A DNA stretch of 53,596 nt from Bizionia argentinensis JUB59. Lineage in GTDB: Bacteria; Bacteroidota; Bacteroidia; Flavobacteriales; Flavobacteriaceae. Of the stretch, positions 53,208-53,596 are shown piece after piece; the first letter of the stretch is position 1, and the number at the start of each line of letters is the position of its first letter. Below the pieces are notes generated by a model that had not been told where the DNA came from, made no database searches, and saw nothing but the letters and a program-made list of their open reading frames with translations. The position numbers were made by a program, and so were the translations under genes. The DNA is taken from contig NZ_AFXZ01000065.1 of the NCBI RefSeq assembly GCF_000224335.1, positions 1 through 53,596 on the forward strand. The letters run 5' to 3'.

Positions 53208-53584
53208 TGGAATCAAAACCTTTTTTTAATCATAATACGGATGAAGAAATCATTCTTGCCAAGCGAACACAAGAGCTTGATGTATGGATTTCTCATTTAA
53301 CTTATGTTACGGACGAAAGTGATTGGCTAGCTCAAATAGCTTCAAAGAAACTAAATGATGAAACGTTAAAAGATGAATTGTTAGAGAAATCCGAACAAAA
53401 TACAATTATCATCAATGAATTGTACACATATAGAGGCTCAATTGAAAACTACAATGAATGTGATAATTTAGAATGTGACATTTATTATGTTAATCTACAT
53501 GATACTTTTTGTTCAAAATATGTGAAACATTTAGAGGCATATCGAAATCTTAAAAATGAGCTTTATAAAAAGTTATTAAATTAG
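53207..53584 (+). CDS. Acidic hypothetical protein, last gene of the operon
   Basis: The 125-residue protein overlaps the stop of the Rnk-like gene by one base (TAATG), so they are translationally coupled. It is acidic, mostly helical and has three Cys in NECDNLECDIY and DTFCSKY. The first half (DVWISHLTYVTDESDWLAQI, then LKDELLEKSEQNTIIINELY) looks like two helices of a coiled coil. No family is recognised. Coupling and position suggest a partner of the Rnk-like protein. Confidence 0.65.
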   Translation: MESKPFFNHNTDEEIILAKRTQELDVWISHLTYVTDESDWLAQIASKKLNDETLKDELLEKSEQNTIIINELYTYRGSIENYNECDNLECDIYYVNLHDTFCSKYVKHLEAYRNLKNELYKKLLN

Positions 53585-53596
53585 TAATTTTCTATA

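Noticed and set aside
51272-53584. Mobile or phage origin of the operon because of small unknown genes
   Set aside because: Codon use and base composition match the neighbours, and there are no integrase, attachment sites or flanking repeats.

Overview
The window comes from an AT-rich Bacteroidetes genome, most likely marine Flavobacteriaceae. The evidence is AT-rich codon use, SxDDD surface-lipoprotein leaders, the gliding genes gldF/gldG, Bacteroidetes-type -7 boxes (TAnnTTTG) in place of E. coli promoters, and almost no Shine-Dalgarno sequences. No genus can be assigned from sequence alone. I see no rRNA, tRNA, CRISPR array or intact insertion sequence.

Layout. 1-3.1 kb is a decaying polymorphic-toxin end: a RES-like toxin tail cut off from its carrier by an amber codon and a frameshift, a neighbouring immunity gene, and orphan or broken immunity-like genes. 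3.2-11 kb holds a conserved hypothetical gene, a two-RCK potassium channel, an M24 peptidase, a MocR-type regulator facing bioB, and ferritin. 11.2-20.1 kb is a minus-strand array of nine lipoprotein genes. They share very similar leaders but carry at least three different mature folds (BspA/DUF285 repeats, beta-helix, Fn3 plus lipocalin-like) and two other small types; one has lost its start codon. 20.8-24.6 kb has a DUF4412-like gene and a LytS/LytTR two-component pair whose regulator is split at an A7 slippery run. Direct repeats with a 21-bp period lie upstream of this pair, upstream of the DUF4412-like gene and upstream of the lipoprotein array, which suggests a local LytTR regulon. 25.1-26.3 kb has an OmpR-type regulator with a broken kinase.

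26.5-48.5 kb is mostly housekeeping and transport: TerC, FUSC, CopA, DUF4870, dnaN, a fused gldF-gldG, SAM hydrolase, phoH, a beta-barrel protein, purC, a DUF4833 protein, an alanine/sodium symporter, acs, a NYN/OST-HTH protein, MarC and an MFS pump. Between dnaN and gldFG lie two decayed tandem copies of the gldFG 3' end.

48.6-53.6 kb reads as one regulatory circuit. A soluble GAF-like sensor kinase and an NtrC-type activator (GAFTGA present) are followed by a palindrome and a clear sigma-54 promoter (GG-N10-GC). This drives a small Cys4 protein, glutamate dehydrogenase, a Rnk/GreA-C-like protein and an acidic hypothetical protein.

The strongest leads are this sigma-54 circuit, the LytTR site family with its split regulator, the MocR protein lacking the PLP lysine beside bioB, and the mosaic lipoprotein array.
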